Origin: Kytococcus schroeteri
Lineage (GTDB): Bacteria; Actinomycetota; Actinomycetes; Actinomycetales; Dermatophilaceae
Direction of reading: 5' to 3'
DNA: 64,000 bases
Assembly: GCF_002847825.1 (NCBI RefSeq)
Contig: NZ_PKIZ01000003.1
Coordinates: 16,085 to 80,084, forward strand
Part shown: positions 52,983 through 61,789 of the stretch, piece by piece
How the letters are laid out: each line of letters opens with the position of its first letter
Position numbering within the stretch: the stretch's first letter is position 1
Notes under the pieces: model-generated
Seen by the model: the letters and a program-made list of their open reading frames with translations, nothing else
Told to the model about the DNA's origin: nothing
Databases searched by the model: none
Program-made: the position numbers and the translations under genes

Positions 52983-54448
52983 ACCAGCCCATCCGACACC
53001 TCGCGTGGCTCGTCGCCCTGCTCTTCGGCGCCCTCCTCGTGGCGGGCAGCTGGATCCAGGTCGTGGACGCCAACCACCTGCGCGAGCTGCCCGGCAACCG
53101 GCGCACCATGCTCAACGACTTCGGCCGGGAGCGGGGCACGATCCTCGTGGACGGCGAGCCCGTGGCCACCAGCGTTCCCGCGCAGGGGCAGGTGCCGTGG
53201 GTGCGCACCTACCCCCGGGCCGAGGAGTACGCCCACACCACCGGCTGGTTCTCGCTGGTGTACGGCAGCGGCGGCGGCCTCGAGGGGACCGAGTCCTCCC
53301 TGCTGTCCGGCCGTGACGACTCCCTGTTCTACCGGCGCCTGCCCGACCTGCTGGCGGGCCGTGAGCCGGCCGGCGCCAGCATCGAGACCACGCTGGACGC
53401 GCGCGCCCAGCACGCCGCGGCCCAGGCCCTCGGGGACCGCCGCGGCGCCGCCGTCGCGATCGACCCGCGCACCGGCGACATCCTGGCGATGGTGAGCTCC
53501 CCCTCCTACGACCCGACCCGCCTCTCGCAGACGGACCTCGGTGCGGTGGAGAAGGCCTGGGTCGAGCTCAACGCCGACCCCGGCCGCCCCCTGTCCAACC
53601 GGGTGCTGCGCTCCACCTACCCGCCCGGGTCGGTCTTCAAGCTCGTCACCGCCGCAGCCGCCCTGGAGAAGGGCGTGGCCCAGCCGGACACACAGCTCGA
53701 CGCCCCCGCCCGTTACACCCTGCCGGGCACCAGCACCAGCCTGCGCAACTTCGGTGGCAAGGAGTGCACGCAGGACCCCTCGGGCCGGCAGACGCTCGCC
53801 GACGCCCTGCGCGTCTCGTGCAACACCGCCTTCGCCGCCCTCGGCGTGCAGGTGGGCGACGACGCCCTGCGGGAGCAGGCCGAGGCCTTCGGTGTGGGCC
53901 GGGAGCTGCGCGTGCCCATGCGCGCGGTGCCCAGCTCGTTCCCCGCCGACCCCAACGAGGCCGGCACGGCCCTCTCCGCGCTCGGCCAGCAGGACGTGCG
54001 CACCACGCCGCTGCAGGTCGCCCTCATCAGCGCCGCCATCGCCAACGGCGGACAGGCCAAGGAGCCCCACCTCGTGCAGCAGATCCTGGACGACGACCTC
54101 GACGTCATCGACGAGCCGGGGCACGGTGACCTGGACCGTGCGGTCTCCCCCGAGACCGCGGACCGCCTGCGCGAGATGATGGTGCAGGTGGTGGAGTCCG
54201 GCACCGGCCGGGCCGCCGCCATCCCCGGCGTGCAGGTGGCGGGCAAGACCGGCACCGCCGAGTTCGACGATCCCGAGGGCCACGTCCACGCGTGGTTCAC
54301 CGGGTTCGCCCCCGCCGACGACCCGCAGGTGGCCGTCGCCGTGGTGGTCGAGGACGTGGGCCGTTCGGCCTCGGGGGAGACTGGTACCGGTGGGTCCGTG
54401 GCCGCGCCCATCGCCCGTTCGATCATGGAGGAGGTGCTCGCCCGATGA
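52979..54448 (+). CDS. pbpA: Class B penicillin-binding protein PbpA
   Basis: This 489-residue transpeptidase has an N-terminal anchor (residues ~7-28), a dimerisation region and the catalytic domain: STYPPGSVFKLVTAAA (SxxK nucleophile), VSCNTAFAALG (SxN) and VAGKTGTAEFDD (KTG). It cross-links peptidoglycan with RodA. Start GTG overlaps the rodA stop; its own stop overlaps pknA by ATGA. Confidence 0.95.
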   Translation: MNQPIRHLAWLVALLFGALLVAGSWIQVVDANHLRELPGNRRTMLNDFGRERGTILVDGEPVATSVPAQGQVPWVRTYPRAEEYAHTTGWFSLVYGSGGGLEGTESSLLSGRDDSLFYRRLPDLLAGREPAGASIETTLDARAQHAAAQALGDRRGAAVAIDPRTGDILAMVSSPSYDPTRLSQTDLGAVEKAWVELNADPGRPLSNRVLRSTYPPGSVFKLVTAAAALEKGVAQPDTQLDAPARYTLPGTSTSLRNFGGKECTQDPSGRQTLADALRVSCNTAFAALGVQVGDDALREQAEAFGVGRELRVPMRAVPSSFPADPNEAGTALSALGQQDVRTTPLQVALISAAIANGGQAKEPHLVQQILDDDLDVIDEPGHGDLDRAVSPETADRLREMMVQVVESGTGRAAAIPGVQVAGKTGTAEFDDPEGHVHAWFTGFAPADDPQVAVAVVVEDVGRSASGETGTGGSVAAPIARSIMEEVLAR

Positions 54449-56109
54449 GCAGGCACGGTTCCGGCGACCTCGTGGCAGGCCGCTACCGCCTCACCGAGCA
54501 CATCGCCACCGGTGGCATGGGCGAGGTCTGGCAGGCCGACGACGAGGTGCTGCAGCGCCCCGTGGCCGTGAAGCTGCTGACCAAGGGCCTCAAGGACACC
54601 GAGGGCTTCGACGAGCGCTTCCGCTCCGAGGCGCGACACAGCGCCCAGCTGCACCACCACAACATCGCGGCCGTGCACGACTTCGGCGAGGACGACGACG
54701 GCGCCTGGCTGGTCATGGAGTACGTCCCCGGCCTCACCGTGGCGCAGATGATCCGTGACCGCGGCGCGCTGCCCCCCGAGGAGGTGGCCGACCTCATGAC
54801 CCAGGCGGCCCGCGCCCTGGGGGCCGCCCACTCCGCCGGGGTGGTGCACCGCGACGTCAAGCCGGCCAACGTCATCGTGACCCCCTCGGGCGTGGCCAAG
54901 CTGACCGACTTCGGCATCTCCCGCGCCGTGGACTCCGCCGGCCTCACCCGCACCGGCGAGGTGATGGGCACCGCCCAGTACCTGGCACCGGAGCAGCTCA
55001 TGGGCCGGGGCGCCTCCCCGGCCTCGGACCTGTACAGCCTGGGCGTGGTGGCCCACGAGATGCTCACCGGCGAGCGCCCGTACGAGCGGGAGTCCGTGGT
55101 GGCCACCGCGATGGCGCACGTCAACGAGCCCATCCCGCCGCTGCCGGCCTCCACCCCCGGTCCGCTGGCGGCCGTGGTCACCCGCCTCATGGCCAAGGAC
55201 CCGGCCGACCGCCCGCAGGGTGCCCGGGAGCTGGTGGCCATGCTCACCAACCCCGATGCGGTGGCCGCCGCGCCCCCGCGCGTGGTCGGTCCCGACCCGG
55301 CCGACGAGGCGACCCGCCCGGTGGCCGCGCCCCCGGTGCGGCGACGCAGCATCGCCACCACGCAGGGACACCCGGTCATGGCCAACCTGGACCGTCCGGC
55401 GGCCGGCGGGTCGCGGCGGGCCCCCCAGCGCCGGCGCGGCTTCCCGTGGGCGTGGTTCCTCGCCGCGGTGCTCCTCGTGGGCCTGGCGGCGGCGCTGCTG
55501 GCCATGGTGCTCGGCGGCGGGGACGAGCCACCGCCGGTGAGCGACGGGCCCAGCACGGTGACCCGCACGACCACCCACACCAACAGCCCGGACCCCACCG
55601 AGGACCCGACCACCGAGCCCGACACGCCGGCTGACCCGACCACCACCATCCCGACCACGACGCAGGACCCGGTGAACCCCACGCCGGACCCGACGACCAC
55701 CGACCCGACGACCGCACCCACCACCGAGCCGACGACCACCGACCCGACGACCGCACCCACCACCGACCCGACCCCGACCCCGACGGCGCCCTCGCCGACG
55801 CAGAGCCCGGAGCCGAGCCCCACGGACGAGCCCAGTCCCACGTCGGAGCCCACCACCACGGGTCCGGGGCACCCCACCGGCACGGACAGCCCCACCACGG
55901 AACCCGGGCCTGACCCGACGCCCACCACGGAGCCGTCGCCCACGGACAGCCCGGAGCCGAGCCCCACCGACAGCCCCAGCCCCTCGGACAGCCCGTCGCC
56001 CACGGACAGCCCCCTTGACCCCACCGCGTCGGTCACCATCGGCCCGATCAACCCGTCCTCGCCGGACATCACCCTCACCGAGTCCCTCGACCTGTCCGAC
56101 CTCGCCTAG
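54445..56109 (+). CDS. pknA: Ser/Thr protein kinase PknA
   Basis: This 554-residue protein has a kinase domain (~12-270): GGMGEVW, VAVKLL Lys, HRDVKPANVIV, DFGISRA and APEQLMG. A membrane span lies at ~335-356. The extracellular part is ~195 residues of Thr/Pro/Asp/Ser low complexity with no PASTA domain. PknA phosphorylates cell-division and wall enzymes. The catalytic HRD is canonical, unlike PknB next to it. Confidence 0.94.
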   Translation: MSRHGSGDLVAGRYRLTEHIATGGMGEVWQADDEVLQRPVAVKLLTKGLKDTEGFDERFRSEARHSAQLHHHNIAAVHDFGEDDDGAWLVMEYVPGLTVAQMIRDRGALPPEEVADLMTQAARALGAAHSAGVVHRDVKPANVIVTPSGVAKLTDFGISRAVDSAGLTRTGEVMGTAQYLAPEQLMGRGASPASDLYSLGVVAHEMLTGERPYERESVVATAMAHVNEPIPPLPASTPGPLAAVVTRLMAKDPADRPQGARELVAMLTNPDAVAAAPPRVVGPDPADEATRPVAAPPVRRRSIATTQGHPVMANLDRPAAGGSRRAPQRRRGFPWAWFLAAVLLVGLAAALLAMVLGGGDEPPPVSDGPSTVTRTTTHTNSPDPTEDPTTEPDTPADPTTTIPTTTQDPVNPTPDPTTTDPTTAPTTEPTTTDPTTAPTTDPTPTPTAPSPTQSPEPSPTDEPSPTSEPTTTGPGHPTGTDSPTTEPGPDPTPTTEPSPTDSPEPSPTDSPSPSDSPSPTDSPLDPTASVTIGPINPSSPDITLTESLDLSDLA

Positions 56110-56121
56110 GAGACAACCCAC

Positions 56122-58980
56122 ATGGAGACCCCACTGCTGTCCGACCGCTACGAGGTCGGAGAGACCCTCGGCCGGGGTGGCATGGCGGACGTCGTCGCCG
56201 CCCGGGACTCCCGCCTCGGCCGTCGCGTGGCCGTGAAGATCCTGCGTGAGGACCTCGCGCGCGACCCCGCCTTCGTGCGGCGCTTCGAGGCCGAGGCCCT
56301 GGCGGCCGCCCGGCTGAACCACCCGGGCATCGTGTCCGTCTTCGACGTGGGTGAGCACCAGCCGGACACCCGCGGCGGCCTGCCGCTGCCCTTCATCGTC
56401 ATGGAGAAGGTCTCCGGCTCCACCCTGCGCACCGTGCTGGACACCGAGGGCGTGCTCGCCCCGCGGCGGGCCGTGGACGTGGCCGCCGACGTGATGGCCG
56501 CGCTGGCCTACAGCCACGAGCAGGGCGTGGTGCACAACGACATCAAGCCGGGCAACGTCATGGTCACCGACGACGGCACGGTGAAGATCATGGACTTCGG
56601 CATCGCCCGGGCCCTGGCCGACGTGACGGTCACCCTGACGCAGCCGGACCACGTGCTCGGCACGGCCAAGTACATGGCACCGGAGCTGGCCGACGCTTCC
56701 CCGGCCGAGCCGGCCTCCGACGTCTACGCGGTGGGCTGCATGCTCTTCGAGATGCTCACCGGCCGCACGCCGTTCACCGGTGACCCCACCACCTTGGTGA
56801 ACCAGCACCTCCACGTGGCGGCCCCGCGCGTGTCCACCGAGCTGCCCTCGGTCTCGCCGGACCTGGACGACCTGGTGGCCGCGATGCTGGCCAAGGACCC
56901 CGCCGAGCGCCCCCACCCCGCCAGCGAGGCCGAGCGCCTCCTGCGCGCGGTGGCCGGCGACCTGGACACGCCGCGCTCGGCCACCGCGGTCACCGGGACC
57001 GCCGTGGGCCACGGGGCCTCGTCCGCCTGGGGCGGGGCCGCCGTCGGCGCCGTCGCCAGCGAGTCCCCCGCGTTTCGCCCGCTGGAGGTGGACCGGTCGC
57101 AGGAGACCACGGCCTCCGAGCCCGCACCCTTCACGCCGCTGGACACCGGTGCGCCCCGGGAGGACGGGGCCGCTGACGACGCCCCGGCCGGGCCCGTGGA
57201 CGACGCCTCGCAGGACGCCCCGGCTCCGGACGTGACCGTCGAGGAGGAGGGGACCGCGGAGTCGAGCGACGACCACGCCCCCTGGCAGCCGGGTGACGAC
57301 GTGCCCACCTTCGCGGTGCCCGTCATCGGCACCGACGAGGCCGCCACCACCCGCGTCTCCGCCCCCGAGCCGACCCCGGCCCCGCCGGTGGGAAGCACCA
57401 CGGACGTCTCCGGCTCCACCACGGGCTCCCTCCCGGCGGACAGCGACGTCATCCGCCTGGCCGACACATCCCGGGTGGACTCCACGGCCGCGCGTGACAC
57501 CGACGAGACCACCCGCGTGCCCGCCGTCGCCGCCGGGGCGGCCGGGGCGGGGGCCAGCGCGGCCACCGCGCTGGACGCCACCGACCACGCCGCCACGGAC
57601 GACGGGGGCCGCTCGCTGGAGGCCGGCGCGCCGCTGACGACGGACACCGGCACCACCGTGTCCGGCACCACCCGCCTGGGGGAGGGCTCCGACGCCCCGG
57701 TCCTCGACGACGAGGACGAGGACGGCGGGCCGATGATGGGACGGTTCAGCCGCCGCGCGCGACGCACCGGCACCCCGTGGTGGGCCTGGCCGATGGCGGG
57801 CCTGGCCCTGCTGGGCGTGGGCGTCGGCGTGGCCGCCGGCGTGAACCACTGGTCGAACGAACGGGGCGCGGTCGCCGTGCCGGACGTGCGCGGCAAGTCC
57901 CAGCAGGAGGCCGAGGAGATCCTCGACGACGCCGGCCTCGAGGCCCGCATCGAGGGGCGCATCGACGCGGCCCCGCTGGGGACCGTCCTCGAGCAGACCC
58001 CGGACCCCCAGACGTCCGTGGCCCGCGGCTCCATGGTCACCCTGGTGGTGGCCTCCACGGAGAACAGCCCGGCGCCCACCGGCCCGGGCGTGGACCCGTC
58101 GTCCTCCGACGGGCAGGAGGGTTCGCCCACCGAGACCGACGGGGGCTCGGGCGACGACCGGGAGTCGTCCTCCACCGCCGGCGACGAGGGCACGGAGCCC
58201 TCCACCACCGAGCCCTCCGCCACCGACCCGACCACGACCGACGGCCAGACGTCCGAGGGCCCCACGGACGAGGAGACCACGCCGCAGGACCCGGGGACCA
58301 CCACGCAGGACGAGCCCGTCACGAGCGACCCCGGGGTGCCGGGCGGTCCGGTGCCCACCACCGAGGAGCCCACCACGACCACGGACGACCCGGACCCCAC
58401 GACCACGGACGACCCGGACCCCACCACGACCGACGAGCCGGACCCCACCACGACCGACGAGCCGGACCCCACGACCACGGACGACCCGGACCCCACCACG
58501 ACCGACGAGCCGGACCCCACGACCACGGACGACCCGGACCCCACCACGACGGACGAGCCGTCGCCCACCGAGACCGACCCCTCGCCGACGACGGACCCCT
58601 CGCCCACGGAGACCGAGCCGTCCCCGTCCGAGAGCGACCCCTCGCCCACGGAGACCGAGCCGTCCCCGTCCGAGAGCGACCCCACGCCCACGGAGAGCGA
58701 CCCCACGGAGCCGAGCCCCAGCGAGACCAGCGCGACGGAGCCCTCGCCGACCGACCCCACCGCCACCACCTCGGACGAGAGCCGGTCCCCGGACCCGTCC
58801 CCCACCGAGCCCAGCCCGACCGAGCCCAGCCCGACCGAGCCCAGCCCGACGGACTCCTCGGCCACCGACCCCGTTCCCTCGGAGTCGAGTGCGAGCGAGA
58901 CCAGCGCCACGGAGCCGACGGAGTCCTCCACCGAGAGCTCCCCGACGTCCAGCGCCACGGTGTCCAGCACCACCCCCTGA
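56122..58980 (+). CDS. pknB: Ser/Thr protein kinase PknB with a single PASTA domain
   Basis: This 952-residue protein has a kinase domain (1-~275): GRGGMADVVAA, VAVKILRED, VHNDIKPGNVMV, MDFGIARA and APELADAS. The HRD arginine is replaced by Asn (~residue 139). A long acidic linker precedes a membrane span (~553-575). One PASTA domain follows (PDVRGKSQQEAEEILDDAG to ~640). The remaining ~310 residues are Thr/Pro/Asp/Glu/Ser low complexity with an 8-residue TTTDDPDP repeat. Many homologues have three or four PASTA units. It starts 12 bases after pknA, ending the operon. Confidence 0.92.
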   Translation: METPLLSDRYEVGETLGRGGMADVVAARDSRLGRRVAVKILREDLARDPAFVRRFEAEALAAARLNHPGIVSVFDVGEHQPDTRGGLPLPFIVMEKVSGSTLRTVLDTEGVLAPRRAVDVAADVMAALAYSHEQGVVHNDIKPGNVMVTDDGTVKIMDFGIARALADVTVTLTQPDHVLGTAKYMAPELADASPAEPASDVYAVGCMLFEMLTGRTPFTGDPTTLVNQHLHVAAPRVSTELPSVSPDLDDLVAAMLAKDPAERPHPASEAERLLRAVAGDLDTPRSATAVTGTAVGHGASSAWGGAAVGAVASESPAFRPLEVDRSQETTASEPAPFTPLDTGAPREDGAADDAPAGPVDDASQDAPAPDVTVEEEGTAESSDDHAPWQPGDDVPTFAVPVIGTDEAATTRVSAPEPTPAPPVGSTTDVSGSTTGSLPADSDVIRLADTSRVDSTAARDTDETTRVPAVAAGAAGAGASAATALDATDHAATDDGGRSLEAGAPLTTDTGTTVSGTTRLGEGSDAPVLDDEDEDGGPMMGRFSRRARRTGTPWWAWPMAGLALLGVGVGVAAGVNHWSNERGAVAVPDVRGKSQQEAEEILDDAGLEARIEGRIDAAPLGTVLEQTPDPQTSVARGSMVTLVVASTENSPAPTGPGVDPSSSDGQEGSPTETDGGSGDDRESSSTAGDEGTEPSTTEPSATDPTTTDGQTSEGPTDEETTPQDPGTTTQDEPVTSDPGVPGGPVPTTEEPTTTTDDPDPTTTDDPDPTTTDEPDPTTTDEPDPTTTDDPDPTTTDEPDPTTTDDPDPTTTDEPSPTETDPSPTTDPSPTETEPSPSESDPSPTETEPSPSESDPTPTESDPTEPSPSETSATEPSPTDPTATTSDESRSPDPSPTEPSPTEPSPTEPSPTDSSATDPVPSESSASETSATEPTESSTESSPTSSATVSSTTP
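58375..58563 (+). repeat. 24-bp tandem repeats in the PknB tail
   Basis: About seven imperfect 24-base units encode the 8-residue TTTDDPDP/TTTDEPDP repeat. Limits are approximate. Confidence 0.8.
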
Positions 58981-58999
58981 ACGGTTCCCGCCCCGGCGT

Positions 59000-59704
59000 C
59001 TAGCCCTTCGGGGCCAGCGGGCGGGCGGAGACCTGCAGCTCGCCGGTGAAGGCGGGGGCGTCCACCCGGTCCACCCGGCTCTCGCGGTAGCCGAGGTCGA
59101 CCGCCGAGGTGTACTCGCGCATGAGCTGCACCTCCCACGCGGCGTCGAGCTCGGCCTGGATGGCGTCGGCCGGCCCCACGGCGCGCACCACGAACGGCGG
59201 CGAGTACACGCGTCCCTGCAGGATGAGCGTGTTGCCCACGCACCGCACCGCCGAGGTGGACACCAGGCGCTGGTCCATGAGCACCACGGCCTCCGCGCCA
59301 CCGGCCCACATCGCGTTCACCACGGCCTGGATCTGCTGCTGGTGGATGACCAGGTCGTTGGGTCCGTAGCCGTCGGGCACCGCGTCGCCACGCAGGGGGG
59401 AGTCGTCGAGCACCACCTCCACGCCGGGCCCCGAGACCGGGGTGAGGCCGGCGGCCCTCGCCACCGGGTCGTCCTGGTCGTCCGTGCCGGCACGGTCGGC
59501 CACGGCGGCGTCCACCTGGGTGCGCAGCCCGGCCACCTCCTGCTCCTTGTCCCGGACGTTGGCCGTCAGGGCCCGCAGGGCCTCGGCCCGATCGCGGTTC
59601 TCGGGGCGGATGTCGTCGCCGTCGGCCACCGAGGCGGAGATCCCGAAGAGCAGTCCGGCAGCCAGGGTGACCACGGGGACGGCCGTCCCCCACAGCCTGC
59701 GCAT
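59000..59704 (-). CDS. DUF881-family exported protein
   Basis: This 234-residue protein has an N-terminal anchor (VPVVTLAAGLLFGISAS), a coiled coil with NVRDKEQEVAGLRTQVD, and a DUF881 core: GPGVEVVLDDSP, NDLVIHQQQIQAVVNAMWAGG and NTLILQGRVYSPPFVV. DUF881 proteins sit beside crgA and pknB across actinobacteria; the role is unknown but wall- or division-linked. GGAGG precedes the ATG. The gene converges on pknB with a 19-base gap. Confidence 0.88.
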   Translation of the reverse strand: MRRLWGTAVPVVTLAAGLLFGISASVADGDDIRPENRDRAEALRALTANVRDKEQEVAGLRTQVDAAVADRAGTDDQDDPVARAAGLTPVSGPGVEVVLDDSPLRGDAVPDGYGPNDLVIHQQQIQAVVNAMWAGGAEAVVLMDQRLVSTSAVRCVGNTLILQGRVYSPPFVVRAVGPADAIQAELDAAWEVQLMREYTSAVDLGYRESRVDRVDAPAFTGELQVSARPLAPKG

Positions 59705-59800
59705 GCGTCCTCCCTGTGGCCTGTGGGCGAGTCCGTGGCAGTCTCCCACGGGCAGTAGGACAGGATGGCGCCCACCGAGACCCGTCGACAGGAGCGGCCC

Positions 59801-60064
59801 ATGACCGAGCTTCCCCCCGAACTGCGAGACGCCGACGACACCCAGGACCCACACCGAGAGGAGATCGCGAGCTCCGCCCCGGGCGTCAACCCCGGCTGGC
59901 TGGTGCCCACCATGGTGGGCCTGATGGTGCTGGGCGTGCTGTGGGTGGTCGTCTACTACGTGACCCAGGGCCGTTACCCGGTGGAGGCCTGGGGCTACTA
60001 CAACGTGGCCGCCGGCATGGCGCTGCTCATGGGCGGTTTCCTGCTCGCCACACGCTGGCAGTGA
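59801..60064 (+). CDS. crgA: Cell-division protein CrgA
   Basis: This 87-residue protein has the CrgA layout: NPGWLVPTMVGLMVLGVLW (span 1), YYVTQGRYPVEAWGYYN, then span 2 ending GFLLATRWQ. CrgA bridges FtsZ, FtsQ, FtsI and PbpA at the septum. AGGAG precedes the ATG. It is divergent from DUF881. Confidence 0.95.
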   Translation: MTELPPELRDADDTQDPHREEIASSAPGVNPGWLVPTMVGLMVLGVLWVVVYYVTQGRYPVEAWGYYNVAAGMALLMGGFLLATRWQ

Positions 60065-60157
60065 CCGTCCACAGCCTGTGGACGACGGGAATCACACCGA
60101 TGTGATTTCCCACAGGCCGTCCACAGGCTGGGGAAAACCACACCGTTGTGATCCACA
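60065..60157. promoter_or_regulatory. Cluster of DnaA-box-like sequences and paired inverted repeats
   Basis: Between the convergent crgA and rhomboid genes lie five nonamers close to the actinobacterial DnaA box TT(A/G)TCCACA, including 60077-60085 (minus) and 60149-60157 (plus) with one mismatch each. Also present are a perfect 17-bp palindrome (60067-60083) and two 16-bp inverted repeats, 60091-60106 and 60137-60152, which match at 14 positions. As no gene starts here, a promoter role is unlikely. Confidence 0.45.
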
Positions 60158-60193
60158 GGGTGGGGAGGGAGCCACGGCACCTCCCCACGCGGC

Positions 60194-61114
60194 TCAGGGG
60201 ACCAGACCCGCCAGCGGGTCGCCCACCATCGCGTACCGGGCCAGCGCCAGGGCCACCAGCACCACCACGGTCCCGGCCACCACCCACCACGCGAGGGCGG
60301 GCGTGCGGGTGCGGGCCGCCCGCGCCATGCCCCACGCGAGGACGGCGCCGGTGAGCGCACCACCCAGGTGCGCCTCCCACTCGATGTTGGGGTAGACGAA
60401 GCCGATCACCGCGTTGATGCCGATGAGCACGAGCATCGGGGTGGTGGACCGGCCCCGCGCGTGGTCCACGACCAACAGCGCCAGGAAGAGCCCGAACACC
60501 GCGCCGGAGGCCCCCACGCTGCCGGAGTACCAGTCCCCCCAGGAGCGCGCGGCGACGTCCGGGGGCGTGGCCAGCAGCAGCGAGCCCACCGAGCCCCCGA
60601 GACCGCTCACCAGGTACAGCGCCAGGTAGCGCGCCGGCCCGAGCAGCCGCTCCAAGTAGCCCCCCACCGACCACAGCGCCACCATGTTGAACAGCAGGTG
60701 GGTGGGACCGGACGGGTCGTGCAGGAAGGCCGAGCTGACGAAGCGCCACGGCTCGGCGTCGGCCAGACCGGGCACGAAGGCACCCCACTGGGTGAGCTGG
60801 GGCAGCGCCAGCTGCACCAGCCACAGGGCCACGCACAGCCCGATGAGGCCGTACGTCACGGGCATGTCGCCCCACCCGAGCTCCCGGCCGCCCAGGCTGG
60901 TGCGCCGCGCCGGCATCGCCCGGCGTGCCGCGCGCACGCAGTCCACGCACTGCACCCCCACGGCCGCCGGCTGCTGGCAGGCGGGGCACGCGGGCCGCTC
61001 GCACCGCTGGCAGCGGATGTAGCTGGGCCGGTCGGGGTGCCGCGGACAGACGGGAGCACCGCCCCCCGGCGTGGAGGGGCGGTGCTCCGGGTCACCCGGC
61101 AGGGGGGTGCTCAC
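60194..61114 (-). CDS. Rhomboid-family intramembrane serine protease
   Basis: This 306-residue protein has an N-terminal cysteine-rich zinc-ribbon-like region (CPRHPDRPSYIRCQRC, CPACQ, CVDCV). Six membrane spans follow. The catalytic Ser is in GSVGASGAVFG, His in EWEAHLGGALTG, and THLLFNMVALWSVG marks span 2. It probably cleaves membrane proteins. The GTG start is 13 bases after the cyclophilin stop, so the two are likely co-transcribed. Confidence 0.9.
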   Translation of the reverse strand: MSTPLPGDPEHRPSTPGGGAPVCPRHPDRPSYIRCQRCERPACPACQQPAAVGVQCVDCVRAARRAMPARRTSLGGRELGWGDMPVTYGLIGLCVALWLVQLALPQLTQWGAFVPGLADAEPWRFVSSAFLHDPSGPTHLLFNMVALWSVGGYLERLLGPARYLALYLVSGLGGSVGSLLLATPPDVAARSWGDWYSGSVGASGAVFGLFLALLVVDHARGRSTTPMLVLIGINAVIGFVYPNIEWEAHLGGALTGAVLAWGMARAARTRTPALAWWVVAGTVVVLVALALARYAMVGDPLAGLVP

Positions 61115-61127
61115 GTGCGGTGGTGCG

Positions 61128-61646
61128 TCAGTCGTTGACGGTGACGCTGGTGATCTCGACCTTCTCCAGCGGCGCGTCCATGCGACCGGTGGGCACCTTG
61201 GCGATGGCGTCGACGACCTTCTGGCCCTCGGGGTCCTTCACCTCGCCGAAGATCGTGTGCTTGCCCTGCAGGTGCGGGGTGGGGGTCACGGTGATGAAGA
61301 ACTGGGAGCCGTTGGTGCCCTTGCCCATGCGGATGCCGGCGTTGGCCATGGCCAGCAGGTAGGGGCGGTCGTAGGCCAGGTCCGGGGAGATCTCGTCGTC
61401 GAACATGTAGCCCGGGCCGCCGGTGCCGGTGCCCAGCGGGCAGCCGCCCTGGATCATGAAGCCGTCGATGATGCGGTGGAAGCCGAGGCCGTCGTAGAAG
61501 GGCGTCGGGTTGGAGCGGCCCGCGTCGTCCTTGTACTCCTTGGTGCCCTTGGCGAGGCCGACGAAGTTCTCGACCGTCTTGGGCGCCTGGTTCTCGAACA
61601 GCTCGACCGGGATGTCGCCGAGCGTGGTGTGCAGCGTGATCTTCAT
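61128..61646 (-). CDS. ppiA: Peptidyl-prolyl cis-trans isomerase, cyclophilin type
   Basis: This 172-residue protein has no signal sequence. Cyclophilin motifs: YDGLGFHRIIDGFMIQGG with the catalytic Arg, GTNGSQFFITVTPTPHLQGK and HTIFGEV. It speeds proline isomerisation in the cytoplasm. A GACAAT box ends 6 bases before the ATG. Confidence 0.94.
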   Translation of the reverse strand: MKITLHTTLGDIPVELFENQAPKTVENFVGLAKGTKEYKDDAGRSNPTPFYDGLGFHRIIDGFMIQGGCPLGTGTGGPGYMFDDEISPDLAYDRPYLLAMANAGIRMGKGTNGSQFFITVTPTPHLQGKHTIFGEVKDPEGQKVVDAIAKVPTGRMDAPLEKVEITSVTVND

Positions 61647-61652
61647 GGCGCC

Positions 61653-61658
61653 ATTGTC
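61653..61658 (-). promoter_or_regulatory. -10 box of ppiA (leaderless)
   Basis: GACAAT on the minus strand, 6 bases before the ATG at 61646. Confidence 0.4.
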
Positions 61659-61789
61659 ACAGAACCGCCGCCGTCCGTGGCGTGGGGCGGTGTGGCGCGT
61701 CACGCCGGGCTGCTCGTCCCGCCCCGAGGTGGTGGTCACCGCGCCCTTCGGTGCAGGATGGGGGCAGAGCCCACGACCGAGGAGGATTC

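Noticed and set aside
53713..59301. Very long open frame (1862 codons) antisense to pbpA, pknA and pknB
   Set aside because: High GC3 removes stop codons from the opposite strand. The product is low complexity (Gly/Arg/Val repeats) and mirrors the Thr/Pro-rich tails; no domain or start signal is visible.
60091..60152. TCACA-N4-TGTGA repeats considered as CRP-family operators
   Set aside because: CRP sites have a six-base spacer and lie near promoters; here the spacer is four and no gene starts nearby.
60065..60157. Considered as the replication origin itself
   Set aside because: The canonical actinobacterial origin lies between dnaA and dnaN, neither of which is in the window, and there is no AT-rich unwinding region.
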